DNA of 64,000 nucleotides, taken from NCBI RefSeq assembly GCF_039555335.1, contig NC_092646.1, positions 29,317,780 to 29,381,779 of the forward strand, in the 5' to 3' direction. Below are positions 1 through 12,062 of this stretch, in pieces; position 1 is the stretch's first letter; each line of letters opens with the position of its first letter. Under the pieces are notes generated by a model. The model had not been told where the DNA came from. It made no database searches and worked only from the letters and a program-made list of their open reading frames with translations. A program made the position numbers and the translations under genes. Source of the stretch: Amphiura filiformis. Lineage: Eukaryota; Echinodermata; Ophiuroidea; Amphilepidida; Amphiuridae.

Positions 1-107
1 GTACAAGTGACTGCAGTGATTTGAAAAAGCATTTAACAGGGTTGTGTTTCAAGTAGTTTACACATATGGTCATTGACATACATCGCTATTTATCATTTTT
101 TTCACAG

Positions 108-757
108 ATGGGAGGAGTGCAAAGGAGAGAGAAGAACAGGAAGCCAAAGAAGCGGAAGAAAGACACAGGAAAGACTTACTATTAGCGAGAATGCGAGATA
201 TTGATGACGGCAAGAAACCGGATTCGGGCAAGTCACAGAGGACGTACAACCACACCGATCCGGTCAAGAATATGCACAATGGTCTACCATCACATCCTGA
301 GGTCAATAAACAGAGGCGTAAATCTATCGAAGACGATTTGACGTTCGGTAGTTACGCTCCGTCGTTTACAAACGGCGCCACCAAGCCTGCTGCTAAGGGA
401 CCTGCCAAGAAAAAGAATCCGTTCTTTGACAATGACAATGATAGCGATAGTGGGTTCAAGCTGTCGCCGAAACACTCGCCGCAGCGAGCGGCAAAGAAGA
501 ACAGTCTTATGGCGGATCTGTTCGGTAACGGCAGCGATAAATCGGACAGTCAGTCGAGAAGCTCGTTCGGTGAGGAAACTATCTTCTCTTCATCGACGAA
601 AGCTAAACCTGTCGCAGATAGCGGGGTTTATCCGTGGGAGAAAAAGGTTGAAGTTGGACAAGGAAACGGCGGCAATAAACCCAAGAATGGGGGTCTGCCA
701 CCGCAAAAGTCATATTCTGATGATTTTGATGATGATATTGAGGAAATGACGTTATAA
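108..757 (+). CDS. LCA5: Lebercilin (LCA5), last coding exon, C-terminal 215 residues
   Basis: The acceptor (T-rich tract ending in ttcacag at 101-107) opens an exon that starts with two bases of a split codon and reads through to TAA at 755-757. The first ~28 residues are charged and look like the end of a coiled coil (KEREEQEAKEAEERHRKD). Then follow lebercilin-type tail motifs in the right order: FGSYAPSF, a lysine-rich linker, KKNSLMADLFG, and a very acidic end DDFDDDIEEMTL. Vertebrate lebercilin ends in the same series (FGSY.PSF, KK..LM..LFG, acidic terminus), as I recall the family. Lebercilin is a coiled-coil protein of the ciliary base and axoneme involved in intraflagellar transport; human LCA5 mutations cause Leber congenital amaurosis. 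The upstream exons lie outside the window. The reading frame shows no damage. An LCA5-like paralogue cannot be excluded. Confidence 0.82.
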
Positions 758-1280
758 CAAAGAAAATGTTGCAGTAACGGCATGAGTGAGGAATATAGAT
801 AAAATTATGTCAGTTAAATATTGCTGGTAAGAATTTAAAATGATTTTGTGATGGCTTTGATCATTCTTTACACTTGTAGCAGTACTGTAGTACAGTACTT
901 ATGATAACACTGTGTAAAATCCATAGAGATTAGAACCAAGGAGTACCGACTCAAAATTGCCTTGTGTATAATTCTATGGTAATCTGCTATTTTGATTTAT
1001 TGCTAATGGAGGGCAAAGAGTGTACCTCAGGTATTTATTGGCTACAGCTTGAAATGGAACGATTCTTGGCGAATTTAAGCTTGTGTGTTACAAAGGTTTA
1101 TGTACATGTATGCATCACAACACGCTATACACAGTATGCATACAACAGCGCACTTTGTCGGGAGCGTGGCGAAATAATCTGGAGGTGCACTATTTTTGCC
1201 CTTCATGAGTTGGTACTCTTTGATTCTACCTCATTGGTGTAATCCTAAACCCTAATATCTGCGTTTTGGTGGTGACTATT
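758..1280 (+). other. 3' flank/probable 3' UTR of the lebercilin gene
   Basis: AT-rich sequence directly after the stop codon, with no ORF that resembles a protein. It probably holds the 3' UTR, but I see no convincing AATAAA signal with a downstream GT-rich element, so the transcript end is not fixed. Confidence 0.4.
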
Positions 1281-1411
1281 AACCCCATGAGCACTACCTG
1301 CTGATATATGAACCTCTAAGAACTATTTTGATTGGTTACAAAGAGAGCTATATCATCTGTTGAGCCAATCAGAGGTATGGTAAGAATGATGAGTACGGCT
1401 GATGGGGATTA
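1280..1411. mobile_element. Short inverted-repeat element (MITE-like)
   Basis: It starts TTAACCCCATGAGCACTACC and ends with an imperfect reverse complement (gagtacggctgatggggattaa). The interior has two CCAATCA-type blocks. The same terminal sequence recurs in inverse order at 46732-46767 (ggtagcactcatggggttat), with similar CCAATCA-containing interior at 46660-46760, so this is a dispersed family. Confidence 0.5.
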
Positions 1412-1818
1412 AGCTTAAAATTGCTGCGAGATTTGATTGGTTACTCGGATGCTTTTATCATGTAATTAGCCAATAAGGGGAACTGTAAGAAAGGCAGTAG
1501 TGCCCTTGGGGTTGAAGTCATGACATTTTGTGGCAGGATCCCCAACTCCCAACAATTTCACTTTAGGATTGAAATTGCGTAAGTGGTGATAAGTAATCCA
1601 AGTTTGCTAGCTTTATAGGAAAACTTGGTAATAACTCTTTTTGGATCAAACTTTTTGGTATGACACCTTGATTTATGAGAATTTGTAAGTATTTTTTACA
1701 GCTAATAAGTGCCCCTTTTGTATGATTTGTATCAATTTGTAGCAGAAAAAAATGTCATTTAGTAGAGTGTGCTTTTGATAACCCCTCTATGAAGCTGAAG
1801 CTTGGACGATGCGGCCAT

Positions 1819-1987
1819 TGGGCTATTAAATTCCATAGACCCCCTATGGAAGTTGTGACCATACTCTTCGACACACATGTAGTGCAACCTGAATAGGTGA
1901 TTCCATTTGAAATCAACACCCCCTGTGTGGGATGTTAAGATCATGTTTTCCATGGGGGGCGTATGGATTTCAACTGGAATAACCTGC
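1819..1987. mobile_element. Palindromic MITE, family A, copy 1
   Basis: One of six copies of a roughly 200-bp palindromic element whose consensus ends are gggctattccagttgaaat and its reverse complement. The internal arms carry cccctatggaagacatgacc and ggtcatgtcttccataggg. This copy is diverged in the left arm, and the right arm (1937-1985) is the better preserved part. Confidence 0.6.
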
Positions 1988-2950
1988 CAATTCAGGTATT
2001 CATAAATTTGAAAAATCAGATAGAGCCATTCATGTGGTTACATATTCATGATGCGTGTGATCCAATTACATTTTATTATTTGCTTACACACCGCTGAGGC
2101 AAATGTGGGTCATTAACATCTCACAATTGACTGCAAAAATTTGTATAGCAAATTTGAGCAAAAACATTATTTAGGCACTGTTCTTATGATTATTATATTA
2201 GCATATGTTTACATTGTAAAAAATTGCTATACAAGCTGAAATTTGTGTAGCAGTGCACCAGGAGAATCGAACACTGGACATAAATCCTTGTTGCCAAAAA
2301 GTTTAGAAATTGCAACCTGCTGGTATCTATTTGTGAAACTTCTCGGGGGTCTGCACCCATGGCCAATACATTGCCTAGAGTTTAGTAGTGACATATAGGT
2401 GCATATTTGGCTGATTGCAGTATCGAATCATGTGCTGACACAGACTTAATCACACAGATGGTATTCACACTTACAGTGCAACCGCGTAAAGGCGCTGGTG
2501 TTGGAATAAGTTGAAACTGTCAAACTTTTTCCTCCCACAATTGAAACCAAAAATAATCAAATCCAGAACTGGGTTTGTCTTTCTTGAAATATGTTGCTCT
2601 TCGGCAGCTTAATTGTAAAATATTTATTTGTACAATACAAAGTAATAGGTGATAGCAAAAATATATTTGTTTATAGAAATGTTATCACTGCACAAAAAGT
2701 ATTCATTTTCTACACTTGTGTATAGAACAGGTTCTTGTATAATAAGGAAAGATGTAAATAATGGAAATAGTAGAAGTAAGCATTATTTTATTATGTGCAA
2801 TATTTCACCTTGAATTATGTGTCTTAAAACCAACAAATATTAGTACAGTATTGTTTGATTGAAATTTGATGTCCGATAATGTTCCCTGGGTTGTGTTTCA
2901 CTAACATTTATGAAGCATCGTACAGACGGCACAAAAAGTAACGCAGCTTC
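1988..2950. other. AT-rich intergenic stretch, nothing recognised
   Basis: No long ORF with protein-like content, no RNA gene and no clear inverted repeat. Probably old decayed repeat sequence. Confidence 0.4.
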
Positions 2951-2952
2951 AG

Positions 2953-3325
2953 AACTAATAATTGTTTTCACAATGCTTCAACATTGAAGAAGAATGATTT
3001 TTGATACCCCATTTGTCCAATTTTGTTCAATATAAAACAACATAGCAGTGGTTTTAAAGACAAAATATCCAAATTTAAAAGTTGCAGATATTTGTATTGA
3101 AGTCAGCGCGAAGATAATGTACGTAATGATTTACATGCCACAATGCTTGCGTAATGACCATTGATCGCTGCAAACGGCAATTTTTAAGTTTGGGTATTTC
3201 TTAAAAGCATTACTTACTGTGTTGTTAATATTGAACGACATTGGACAAATGGGGTATCAAAATGCGCGTAAATAAATCATCCTTCTTTCTATGTTGAAAT
3301 ATTGTGAAAACATTTATTAGTTACA
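2953..3325. mobile_element. Long imperfect hairpin element
   Basis: The arm at about 2953-3036 (containing gataccccatttgtccaat) is repeated in inverted orientation at about 3238-3322 (attggacaaatggggtatc). Pairing continues outward through ttttcacaat / attgtgaaaa. The loop is AT-rich. The structure fits a hairpin MITE; the termini and target duplication are not clear. Confidence 0.6.
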
Positions 3326-4985
3326 GGTGTATTGATCATGCATTGGCGTTGCACTGGCTGATTCATTAGTGATAGAAGTTAAGGACAGCAGTGCCCCTTT
3401 TGCACATTCAAAATATGGGACCAATTTAAGGGTTTTCCGTCGTCACCCGATTCGACTCGACTATTGCGTCTCTTTTCAACGCGTGCGTACTCCGCGTCTT
3501 GCTCGGCGTTGCGTTGCAGACATCGCAGAGAACGATGCGTGCTGTGCGTGTCAATGCTATTTTTGCGCACCGGCGATAACCAGGGCCACAAAATAAAGAA
3601 AACAATGTTTGCTGAGTGCAAGAAAGGTGGCCGCTTAAATATAACATGTAGGCCTACAAACCAAATTTTGCCAGCGTGCTTACCCAACAAACACAGAATC
3701 AAGTGGTTTTTTTAAACATTAGGCCTAAACGAGTGTTGGTTAAATTGGTTAATTCGTTTTAATAATATTTTGGCCTAAATGTTGGGTAACAGCTACCGGT
3801 ATATTATAGGCCTATTAAAGGTTATTGTAGAACGTTTCATAATGAAACGCACCACACGGCAACTTTTAAAAGTTTATAATCCAACATTTAAATGTTTAAA
3901 GCATTTTGTGTTATTGGGTAAAGACCTAGGCCTACTACGTGCACTGAATTCATAATGCATGCGATATAGACAACACCATCAAAACTATTCAATTTCAAAC
4001 AAATGTGTCATACAGTTACAAAAATAATACCATAGCCTAATAAGCCAAACGTTTTTCTACAGCTATAGGCAACCCAGTGTTTAACTTTGCTTTAATTGAA
4101 CTGCTATGTGATATGAATCCACAATTCCGTATTATATAGTTCTTGTGACCAAAAAAGTTTTCCTCTCGGTAAACGGCACTAAGCATGCTAAGTAGGCCTA
4201 TGCCTATAATAATTGTAGGCCTATTATAGTCAAACACTTCCGGTCATGGTGTCAAACGCTTCGCTTTAACATGTTTAATAAATCCTCTTTTTGGTCGATC
4301 GAGTCAGGTGAACCTGGTGAAAGCTGAAAATTCCTCACTTTGTGTAATTTGATAACTCTTTGGTCCAATATCTTTGCAGATTGCAGAATGAGAGTCTTTC
4401 TTACACCCACCCGTTTATGACCAAAATACACCAAATTAGTAAGAATATTAAGGCATGAAATCTTAATAATCGACATCATTCGAATAATTGTTCCTATTAT
4501 GGTAACTTCTTAGGTAACTTTTTTTACAGTGAAAACTTTCCTGCGTAAACATACAATTCCTTTTTTGTGGCCATATGCGTAAATGAACGCTTATCCGGCA
4601 TCAGATCGCGCGTGTATACCAGCGCCTTGGTACGCACTCAAAATATCCATGTACGCAATTAACTACGCATGGTGTCGCAGAAAAAATGCATTTTTGACCT
4701 ATTTTGGTCAATTTACGCAAAAACAAGGTCAGGTACCCCCAATTTTTTTTTGCGCGATTTACAGAGCTTTTTCTTTTTCATAACATAACATAATATATAA
4801 AATTAAAAAAATTTGATCGATACAATTTTTTTCTACAACGCAAAAGGTTGTCTATTTTAAGAAAATTGCTGATTTTGCCATTGAAGTGTACAGAGATTTT
4901 TGGAAATGTACACCACTTTTAAAACGGCTGTAGCTCAAAAGTGAGGTCCGGCACCCCCTGTTTTTTTTACTGATTTATTATCTAC
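3326..4985. other. Intergenic stretch with a CpG-rich island at about 3430-3600
   Basis: The block at 3430-3600 is clearly richer in G+C and CpG than its surroundings (gcgtgcgtactccgcgtctt) and is open in several frames on both strands, but no frame resembles a protein. It could be a repeat or a promoter-like island. The remaining 1.3 kb is AT-rich with several taggccta words and no recognisable gene. Confidence 0.3.
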
Positions 4986-4987
4986 AC

Positions 4988-5253
4988 ATATGTGACCCCT
5001 CGGCACAACTGAGCCCGGATGTCGCCAGTGCCACTATTGAGATATGCTCCATCGAACTTAACAATAAACAATATATATAGGAAACAAAGGATTTATTGAC
5101 TGTTTTATTGATTTTTCACTACTTAAATGTCAAGTACTATAGACATGATATACATCATTTTAAAGCTAATTTCAAGCAGAATATTTTGGTTGGATATCTC
5201 AAAAATGATGATTGGCGACTTCAGGGCTCAGTTGTGCCGAGGGGTCACATATT
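4988..5253. mobile_element. Inverted-repeat MITE, family B, copy 1
   Basis: Terminal inverted repeats atatgtgacccctcggcaca and tgtgccgaggggtcacatat bound about 265 bp. The interior (gacatgatatacatcatttt, aacagtcaataaatcc on the opposite strand) is shared with copies at 15783-16382 and 25873-26133. Confidence 0.75.
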
Positions 5254-5522
5254 AATGTACAAAATATGTCAATTTAAAAAATTTGATCGATAGGTTTAGT
5301 TACGACGGTAAACCCTTAACCAAAAGTTTAATCGTGTATCATGGAATGAATTGTTTCTGAATTTATCAGGGCAAATGATAATGTTGTAGTTAACATTGGC
5401 TGTAAAAGTGGTGTATCTGCTACAAGTCCCCAAACAAAGTACCAGTGCGATAGCCTTTGTGGTATCTTTGACAGATGATATCGCTGTTTGGAGCAAAAGT
5501 TTGAAATATCTTTCTTTTTCTC

Positions 5523-5561
5523 AGGATGTGATGACAGACCATTGTGCATATTCTTGATATA
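5523..5561 (-). repeat. 39-base partial copy of the lebercilin exon
   Basis: On the minus strand this stretch reads atcaagaatatgcacaatgg and continues to tcctgag, matching lebercilin exon bases 263-301 at 36 of 39 positions. It encodes the same KNMHNGL.SHPE residues. The match ends abruptly on both sides, so it is a small duplicated fragment, not a second gene. The minus frame stays open from 5549 to 5328 without resembling lebercilin further. Confidence 0.6.
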
Positions 5562-5753
5562 GCCGGTTAGATCAACTTTGTCAGATACTCGTCAATAAGT
5601 TTTCTTGTGCAAAATTTTGACAGATGAGAATGAAAGAAGATATTCCAAACTTTATGCTCCAAACATGATATCTAAAAATTGTGCTTTTGTATTTGTGGAA
5701 ATTTTGTATTTTGGGGTGTGTCATTATGTATTCAGTTAACTTGGAGATAGTAA

Positions 5754-5943
5754 ATTGGGCTGTTCCATTTGAAATCCCCACACCCCTAGTATGGAAGACA
5801 TGACCTTAATCTTCCACACAGGGAGTGTGAATTTCAAATGGGGTCACCTGAATTGGTGACTCCATTTAAAATCTGCATGCCCTTCGTGGGAGATAAAGGT
5901 CATGTCTTCCACAGGGGGTGTAGGGATTTCAAATGGAATAGCC
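5754..5943. mobile_element. Palindromic MITE, family A, copy 2
   Basis: A well-preserved copy: left end gggctgttccatttgaaatc, right end gatttcaaatggaatagccc, with the internal motif gaagacatgaccttaatctt and its inverted partner. Confidence 0.75.
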
Positions 5944-6559
5944 CATCCCAATGCCCACATGTAAACTCACATTTCAAAGATGTCAGGAAGGAAAGAGACT
6001 CTTGTTATCGCAGGCGCTGACAGATTTTTGGCAAAGGGTATACAAATTTTAATATTTTATATCCGAAGCTATTTGATTCTGGCCAAGTTTCAAAATAAGC
6101 TTTGTATTGTCAGGATTCAGTTTATTTGGTTTCAAATTTCTTTCCCCATTCAGGCCTTCATTTTTTGAAAATTGCTGGAGCTCTGTTAATCACTCTCCTG
6201 AGTTTACTAAGGTGCTCAACAAGGAGCTCAATCTTATAATATCTGTATTAGTGAGGAGCTCAGTAGATCATACTCGTGGAATGTTGTTAAGGAGAGCTGT
6301 AGGAGCTCTGGTGCAATCGAGCTCCTCAAAAATGAAGGTCTGCCCATTTGCTGTTGAGTAGCAAATGGATACTGAATAAGAATATTTTCAAAGATATACC
6401 ATCATAATTCATTATCCTTTGTGTGTGTTATTTCTAGCCTGTGTGCGTTAGACAATAAAGTCAATGTGCTTTCATTGATAAACTGAATTAAATTGTGTTT
6501 GTTGTCTTTTTTTGTGTAATAATGTAAAATTTGGTTTGAGGTGATGTCAGAATGTTTAT
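5944..6559. other. Intergenic stretch, nothing recognised
   Basis: AT-rich. Around 6180-6320 the hexamer gagctc and near variants recur (ctggagctctg, aaggagctcaatc, gaggagctcag, gtaggagctctgg), which may be a decayed tandem repeat. No gene is seen. Confidence 0.3.
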
Positions 6560-6720
6560 TATCCCTCCATAGCCTTTTTGAAATATGGCGGACACTAAAG
6601 GAGAGGGCGTTCTTTGATTTGGGTAATCTTCTGTCAGCTGAGAAGCATACAAAAGATTACCCAAACCAAAGTACGCCATTCTCCTTTTGTGCCCGCCATA
6701 CTTCAAAAAGGCTAATGGGA
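6560..6720. mobile_element. Hairpin MITE with about 68-bp arms
   Basis: The left arm (tccctccatagcctttttga, then atggcggacac) pairs with the right arm (cgccatacttcaaaaaggct, then aatggga). The arms also share gattacccaaa / tttgggtaatc near the loop. Confidence 0.7.
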
Positions 6721-8505
6721 TAAGTTTTCTTTATCAGTGGCATACTGAATGAAATTTTGTTACCTTTCCTGTGACTTTGCATGAAATTGTTATTTTAAGA
6801 GGCATCTGTAAAATGAGGTGCATTTTAGTCTTGCACCATATAGGAAAATGCATACCACTCGTTTGGTACATTTAGTTATGTTTTATGTGTCCATTTTTCA
6901 ATGACATAACCAAAATCTTCATGGGGGAAAAAGTGGGGTGGGGGTTTGCCGAAGATTAGGCAATATTTGACCAAAATAGTGGATTTTTCAAATTTGTTTT
7001 GTTTTTACTGAGCCACTCCTCCATGCTCCATTATATATATATAACAATTTAAGCAACTTCCTTAGTAAACCATTGCATTAATAGAAATATGTTTCACACA
7101 ATGATTACAAAAACCTAATTTTCAGGTCAAACCTCACGTTTTTGGTTGTACAGGGGTAACAACTTACTCTGATGTTGGCAAAAAACGGTGACAAATTGTC
7201 CATCTTAACAATAGAATCAAGGAAAGAGCCAAAAACTTGTTTACTTGTGCAATATGAAAGTCAATGATCAACAGTGGCTATTTAGGCCGGCCAGTTTTTA
7301 TGCCTTTTTGGTCGAAAAAGGTCCAAATTTTGGAAAAAAAGTCCACTTTTTCAAAATCCGCCCCCAGTCCAAAAAGGTCAACATTTTGTAAAAAAAGGTC
7401 CACTTTTTCAAAATCACCCTTCCCCCCAATAGATCCTGGTTATGGGCCTGATAACGATATGTTCTAGGTTGCACAAACTTTTGAAATCCTTGTGATCAGA
7501 CATAATTTGGTGTTTCTGTAAAAAGATTGGGAGTATTTTCAATTTTTTTACCCCTGTATAACATTTTGTTGACTCTAGCGGTCATCTTGGGTCAAATCCA
7601 AAGTGGTTCTAAACTAGTTCTAAACTATATACTTTGGACCTTACACTTCATTCATGGAAACACTTATGTTTATGCTTTCATCACAAAGTGCCGGGAATAT
7701 TGCGATCATGAAATTTGGGGAATATTGCGATCATGAAATTCGGTGAAAACTGGGGACGAAAATGACAACATTTGATTCCCAGTCTGGGGTAACTAACCTC
7801 GCCAGGGAGATTTCTTAAAGGGGTTGATCTAGAAATGGGAAATCCAAACATCCAAATTTTGTGTTTCCCCTCTCCTCAATGGCCAATATATTTTCATCTA
7901 AAACTTATTTACCCCTTTTAAAAAAAAGTTGATTGTAATTATAAAAAAAAAAAACTTGTATAGGCCTACACGTAATTCCCTTTTCTTGAAAAACGAAACA
8001 TGTTTCTCCCATAAATTATTGGTCGTGAATCGATGGAAATCTTAAATTGGGATCAACCGGATCATGACTAACTCAGCAAACATAAAACGTTTTTAAAACG
8101 AGGTTATATTTTGGATTTATGGTTTTGGTAAAAATGTTTTAATAACATTAAATGTCGGGTTATATAAAAATATTTTTGGCAAATATTTGTTAAAACACCC
8201 ACTATAAGGGGACACGCACAGCAATTGTATATTGGTGCTTTCGGTTATGACCATTATTACTCATTCTGGGAAATCCCCACATAGGCCTATTATTTATTAG
8301 CAACATATTGCTCTCGTTGCGTCGCCACAATAGAGAAGGCATGGAAACATAACATATGGACATATCTATCGTGATATAGGACTAAGACGGTATAGCCTAT
8401 GTACTAGTATTATTCATCTTCTGCTATTTTTTCTGGATATCTCGAGGTAAGACAAGTATTCTCAAAACTTCTAATTTTAAATCCACATTATAAAAATATA
8501 CAGCT
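6721..8505. other. Intergenic stretch with a G/C-rich low-complexity repeat at 7290-7440
   Basis: At 7290-7440 phrases of the type ggtccactttttcaaaa alternate with runs of C. Similar phrases occur in inverted orientation at 38700-38860. At 7695-7745 a short phrase (gaatattgcgatcatgaaat) is directly duplicated. Otherwise AT-rich without a gene. Confidence 0.4.
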
Positions 8506-8813
8506 ATACGCTGGCGAAGTTACGTAATTAATCGGATTATTTACCATAGCAATAGGTGAAAACAATTTTGAACATATCGCGCTGCACTACAAGCAGGTTA
8601 CACTCATCACCTGTGTATGTCTGCAATCATAGATTGAATACAATACTGGTCTTTTCAAAGATACTAATCTTACAGGTGCAAGTAATCAGCTTGATATGGT
8701 TCAATGAAGAGGTACCGCGTGCCGGTATCAGTGGAGCGCGGTATATTCAAAAATTGTTTTCACCTTTTGCTATGGTAGTTAATCCGATTATTACGTAACT
8801 TCGCCAGCGTATA
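8506..8813. mobile_element. Inverted-repeat MITE, family C, copy 1
   Basis: Terminal arms of about 60 bases start atacgctggcgaagttacgt and end acgtaacttcgccagcgtat, with TA on both sides. The interior (atagattgaatacaata, ttttcaaagatactaatctt) is shared with the copy at 16560-16815. Confidence 0.8.
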
Positions 8814-8869
8814 GGCCTATGGCGATATGTTTCTTTGTATTTTACATCATTTTCATCCCAGTTTGAAAC

Positions 8870-9470
8870 TTAGGGCTGTGCACTGTGGCGTAGCTGCCGG
8901 GGGGGGGGGGAATTGCCCCACTGGCAATGCATATTTGGGCCCACGTCCCATTTGCCCCCCCTAGCGCAGGGCAAAATAATAAAGGAGTGAGAGAGATGGA
9001 AAAAAGGGGATAGATTTTGAACAATTTTACAATTTTGTTAAAAAATGGAACTATATTATATCAAAATTAAGTCGCTATCCCTTGTATTCCTTGTAGTTGC
9101 ATCATACAATACATATGCCGGTTTTGTTTTTGATTAAAAAAACTGTACATGTCTTCGAGCTTCGCGCAAAAAATTGTATTTAACACTAGCACTATTTTCG
9201 CCCATTATAAGGATAAAAACATTGTGCGCGCGCAGCGCGAAATTATTATTATTTTTTTTGGCCCATGATCGGGGTGAATTTTTCTTTTCATTTGCCCTCC
9301 AGATTTTCTCTTAGATTTTTTGTCAGAGGGGACCTTTTTGCTTTCATTTTTGTCAGGCTATGCCCCCCCCCCCCGCCCCCCGCTACTGACAAAACTCTTT
9401 TGTGCATGCGGACCCGAGCAGGAAATTTTACATATTTAAACGTTTCCTGAGCCTAGAGTGTGTTATTTAA
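8870..9470. other. Homopolymer-rich repeat debris
   Basis: Begins with the common hAT-like phrase gtggcgtagctgccggggg (8884) and contains long G and C runs (8899-8910, 9363-9380). It looks like degenerate non-autonomous element sequence. No coding signal is seen. Confidence 0.35.
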
Positions 9471-9494
9471 AAGATGCCAGTAAATGTGTGCCAA

Positions 9495-9610
9495 CAATTG
9501 CCCCCACGGCCTGCCAAACATTACTTGTCCCCCCACCTCTCGGCCTGCCAAAAAAATCTTTGGCAGCCCCCAATTCTATACCCTCTCACAGGGCTCATAA
9601 TTATTGCACC
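9495..9610 (-). repeat. Dispersed repeat family D, inverted copy
   Basis: Short tandem phrases (cggcctgccaaa..., cccccacctctcggcctgcc) followed by gggctcataattattgcac. The same arrangement occurs at 37210-37365, 47952-48120, 54068-54200 and 54345-54440. It is a mobile or satellite-like repeat with about 30-base internal units. Confidence 0.6.
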
Positions 9611-11045
9611 GCCCCTTACTAATAAGTTTATACGCAGGATTGTTTTTTTGGAGGGGGGGAGGGGGGCTTGCGGGACTTCTAAAAAATGGACCTTATTTCG
9701 AATAATGCGGATTTTTTTAAAAAGTAGATCTACCCATGGCCTTCATATTAAATGCCTGTTATTTTTGGACTCTTTGAATCCCGTATCACTAAAAAGTGGA
9801 CATTTGTCATTTTTTTTCCCACGGGAAATTGGGGGTCTTTGAAATACACACAGCACATCTTTAATATATTGAGCAAGCTACCTCCCCTGAAGTTACACAT
9901 TACACAAGATACGTGCAATGTATGCAGTAATATAAAGCATAGTATAATCACGGTTTGGTTGAACATGTTGAACTTAGGCCATTCTGGTTAACCACGGGAC
10001 ATTCCGACATACCTAACGATATACCATATTAATTTGTTAGTTTCCCAAAACGGCTGAAATAAAAAAAAATCCTTTAAAAAGGAACGGGCGCTCAATGGGA
10101 GATTTGATGTGATGTGCTGAAATGCCTTGAAATCACCGTTTCGATAAAAACAGTTAAAACATAAGCATAACAAACAAAGAAAGATTATGAAATGCAAGGC
10201 ATATACATAAGCTTACATATATTGCAGTGGAGATGTGTAAAATGGTACTGCATGGGATGTAAGATGGTTGGTTTCAAATAAAAGGAATAACGCTCAATTA
10301 AAATTGTCATTTTATCTGTTGCTAAAAATTCATCTTCAAAGTGCAGAATTCAACAGGTTTTTTCCATGATTTGACAACAACAAAATTCTTTGAAATGTTC
10401 ACATGATAAACATGACTGTTTTTTGTTGTTGTTGTAAATATCTGATAGGATTGCGCATGTCTAGCAGTCCACTGGTCTCTTTATCATGGGGCATAGCAGC
10501 TCTTGAAAAAAAAAGTCGAATCAAATAAAAAAAAATCCGATTCAAAATTTTGCAGTAACGATGTGAAGGAACAAGCTTTCAAATGAAACCAAATTCATTA
10601 CCCAGGGATGTAAGTAAGACTGAAGCAAAAAATCCTACAAATCTGGAAAAAAATCCTGAAAAAGCGCGCGAATTTGGGCTAAAAAGCCCCAAAACGGACA
10701 GATAATAAATAAAAGTGCGGAAATTTGGACACAAAAAAAATCCTACATTTAGGATTAATCCTACAAACTTACATCCCTGATTACCTTGCGGCAAGATAGC
10801 AAACTTTGTTCTACGAACTTATTGACCGCCCTCGTACAAGTTTATCAAATGTTCATTGAAATTATAAGTTTGTAAAGCACTGAGGGTTTTTTTTTTTATT
10901 GTTTTACATTTTTAAATAATTATTTTTGAAATGTTTTTCGTTTCATGAAAATTACCAGGCCTTCACTCTTACTGTATTTTTCAAAACAAAAATCATGAAA
11001 ATCGAGCGGCCTACAAACTACAAAGAAACAAAATGTTATTTCTTT
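9611..11045. other. Intergenic stretch, nothing recognised
   Basis: Around 10610-10780 the phrase catccctg/cagggatgtaagt appears in inverted positions about 170 bases apart (10600-10613 and 10770-10783), which suggests another small inverted-repeat element. No gene is visible. Confidence 0.35.
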
Positions 11046-11050
11046 TCTTT

Positions 11051-11425
11051 TTCAAGGGGGTACTGCACCCCTCGATAAATGTTTGTCTATTTTTGCATTT
11101 TTCTCAAAAACTAATAACACAGTGGTAGCAAAAGTTATGTATAGGCCTATTAAAGGGGCAAGGAACCCAATTACTACACTGGAATTTCAGTGACCCAAGA
11201 CAAGCGGTTTTTTATTTATGATAAGAAATAAGGTACCACTAGGATGTACCTCATTTCCTATCAATATATACTGAACCGTCTGTCTTGAGTCACTGAAATT
11301 TCAGTGTAGTAATTGGATCCCTTGCCCCAATAATATACATAACATTTGTTACCAGTGTGTTATTATTTGTTGAGAAAAATGCAAAAATATTCAAAATTTA
11401 CCACAGGGACGTAGTACCCCCTTAA
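11051..11425. mobile_element. Full-length hairpin element, about 375 bp
   Basis: Almost the whole length folds on itself. Left end aagggggtactgcacccctc; right end gggacgtagtacccccttaa. Arms share tgcatttttctcaa, aataacacagtgg, gttatgtata, ggggcaagg.acccaatt and actgaaatttcagtgactca. The right flank is TTAA and the left TTCA, so a TTAA target is possible. Non-autonomous DNA transposon type. Confidence 0.8.
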
Positions 11426-11743
11426 CGCTTATTCGGGGAGCCTATTATACTAAAGTGCCCCCTGCCTCCCAAATACATGAATTAGACAGCCTTTGAAATG
11501 TTTAAATAGACATCAATGGATGGATTTTTTTTGGGGGGGGGGGGTGCACGTATCGTGCGTCCGTGCGGGTAGCGAATTTTTTTTCCGTAGTTAACATTTG
11601 AATAGGAGAAACTTATAATACATAATGTATAGTATTACATGTATTATGAGGCTAGATTCCACATGCCATTATTACTAAGTATTTCTTCTTAAAACAAAAA
11701 GAAACGAACTATATTATATTTAAAATTCTACAAAGGATTGACC

Positions 11744-11803
11744 GGGGTTCGAACCAACAACCTATCGATCCATAGTCAGACGCTATACCACTATGCTACG
11801 AGT
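11744..11803 (-). tRNA. tRNA-like segment with A and B boxes (degenerate; SINE-head type)
   Basis: On the minus strand, TAGCATAGTGG fits the Pol III A box and GGTTCGAACCC fits the B box, about 35 bases apart. A regular anticodon stem and a 7-bp acceptor stem cannot be formed with the flanking bases, so I read it as a tRNA pseudogene or SINE head, not a working tRNA gene. Confidence 0.55.
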
Positions 11804-11911
11804 AGTTCTGCCAGAAAGCCGTCTTTCTATCATACTTGTTGATTACGGAATAAAGCGTATACACGATACACTATATTACTAGTATATAGGCCCTATCTCC
11901 GATCAATATTG

Positions 11912-12062
11912 AACCCTAACCCTAACCCTAAGACCCTAACCCTAACCCTAACCGTAACCCTAAACCTAACCCTAACCCTAAACCTAACCCTAACCCTAAC
12001 CCTAACCCTAACCCTAACCCTAAACCTAACCCTAACCCTAACCCCTAACCCTAACCCTAATA
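11912..12062 (-). repeat. Interstitial telomeric repeat (TTAGGG/CCCTAA)n
   Basis: About 25 head-to-tail CCCTAA units, mostly exact, with occasional variants (accgtaacc, aaacctaacc, cccctaacc). The TTAGGG strand is the minus strand. The array begins at 11912 and ends at the ctaatagg junction. This is an internal block embedded in the inverted-repeat element, not a chromosome end. Confidence 0.93.

Noticed and set aside
3379-3715. Overlapping ORFs in the CpG-rich block
   Set aside because: Open in several frames on both strands because of base composition; no frame resembles a protein and no splice signals fit.
11744-11803. Functional tRNA gene
   Set aside because: A and B boxes are present, but no proper anticodon stem or acceptor stem can be formed; treated as tRNA-derived.
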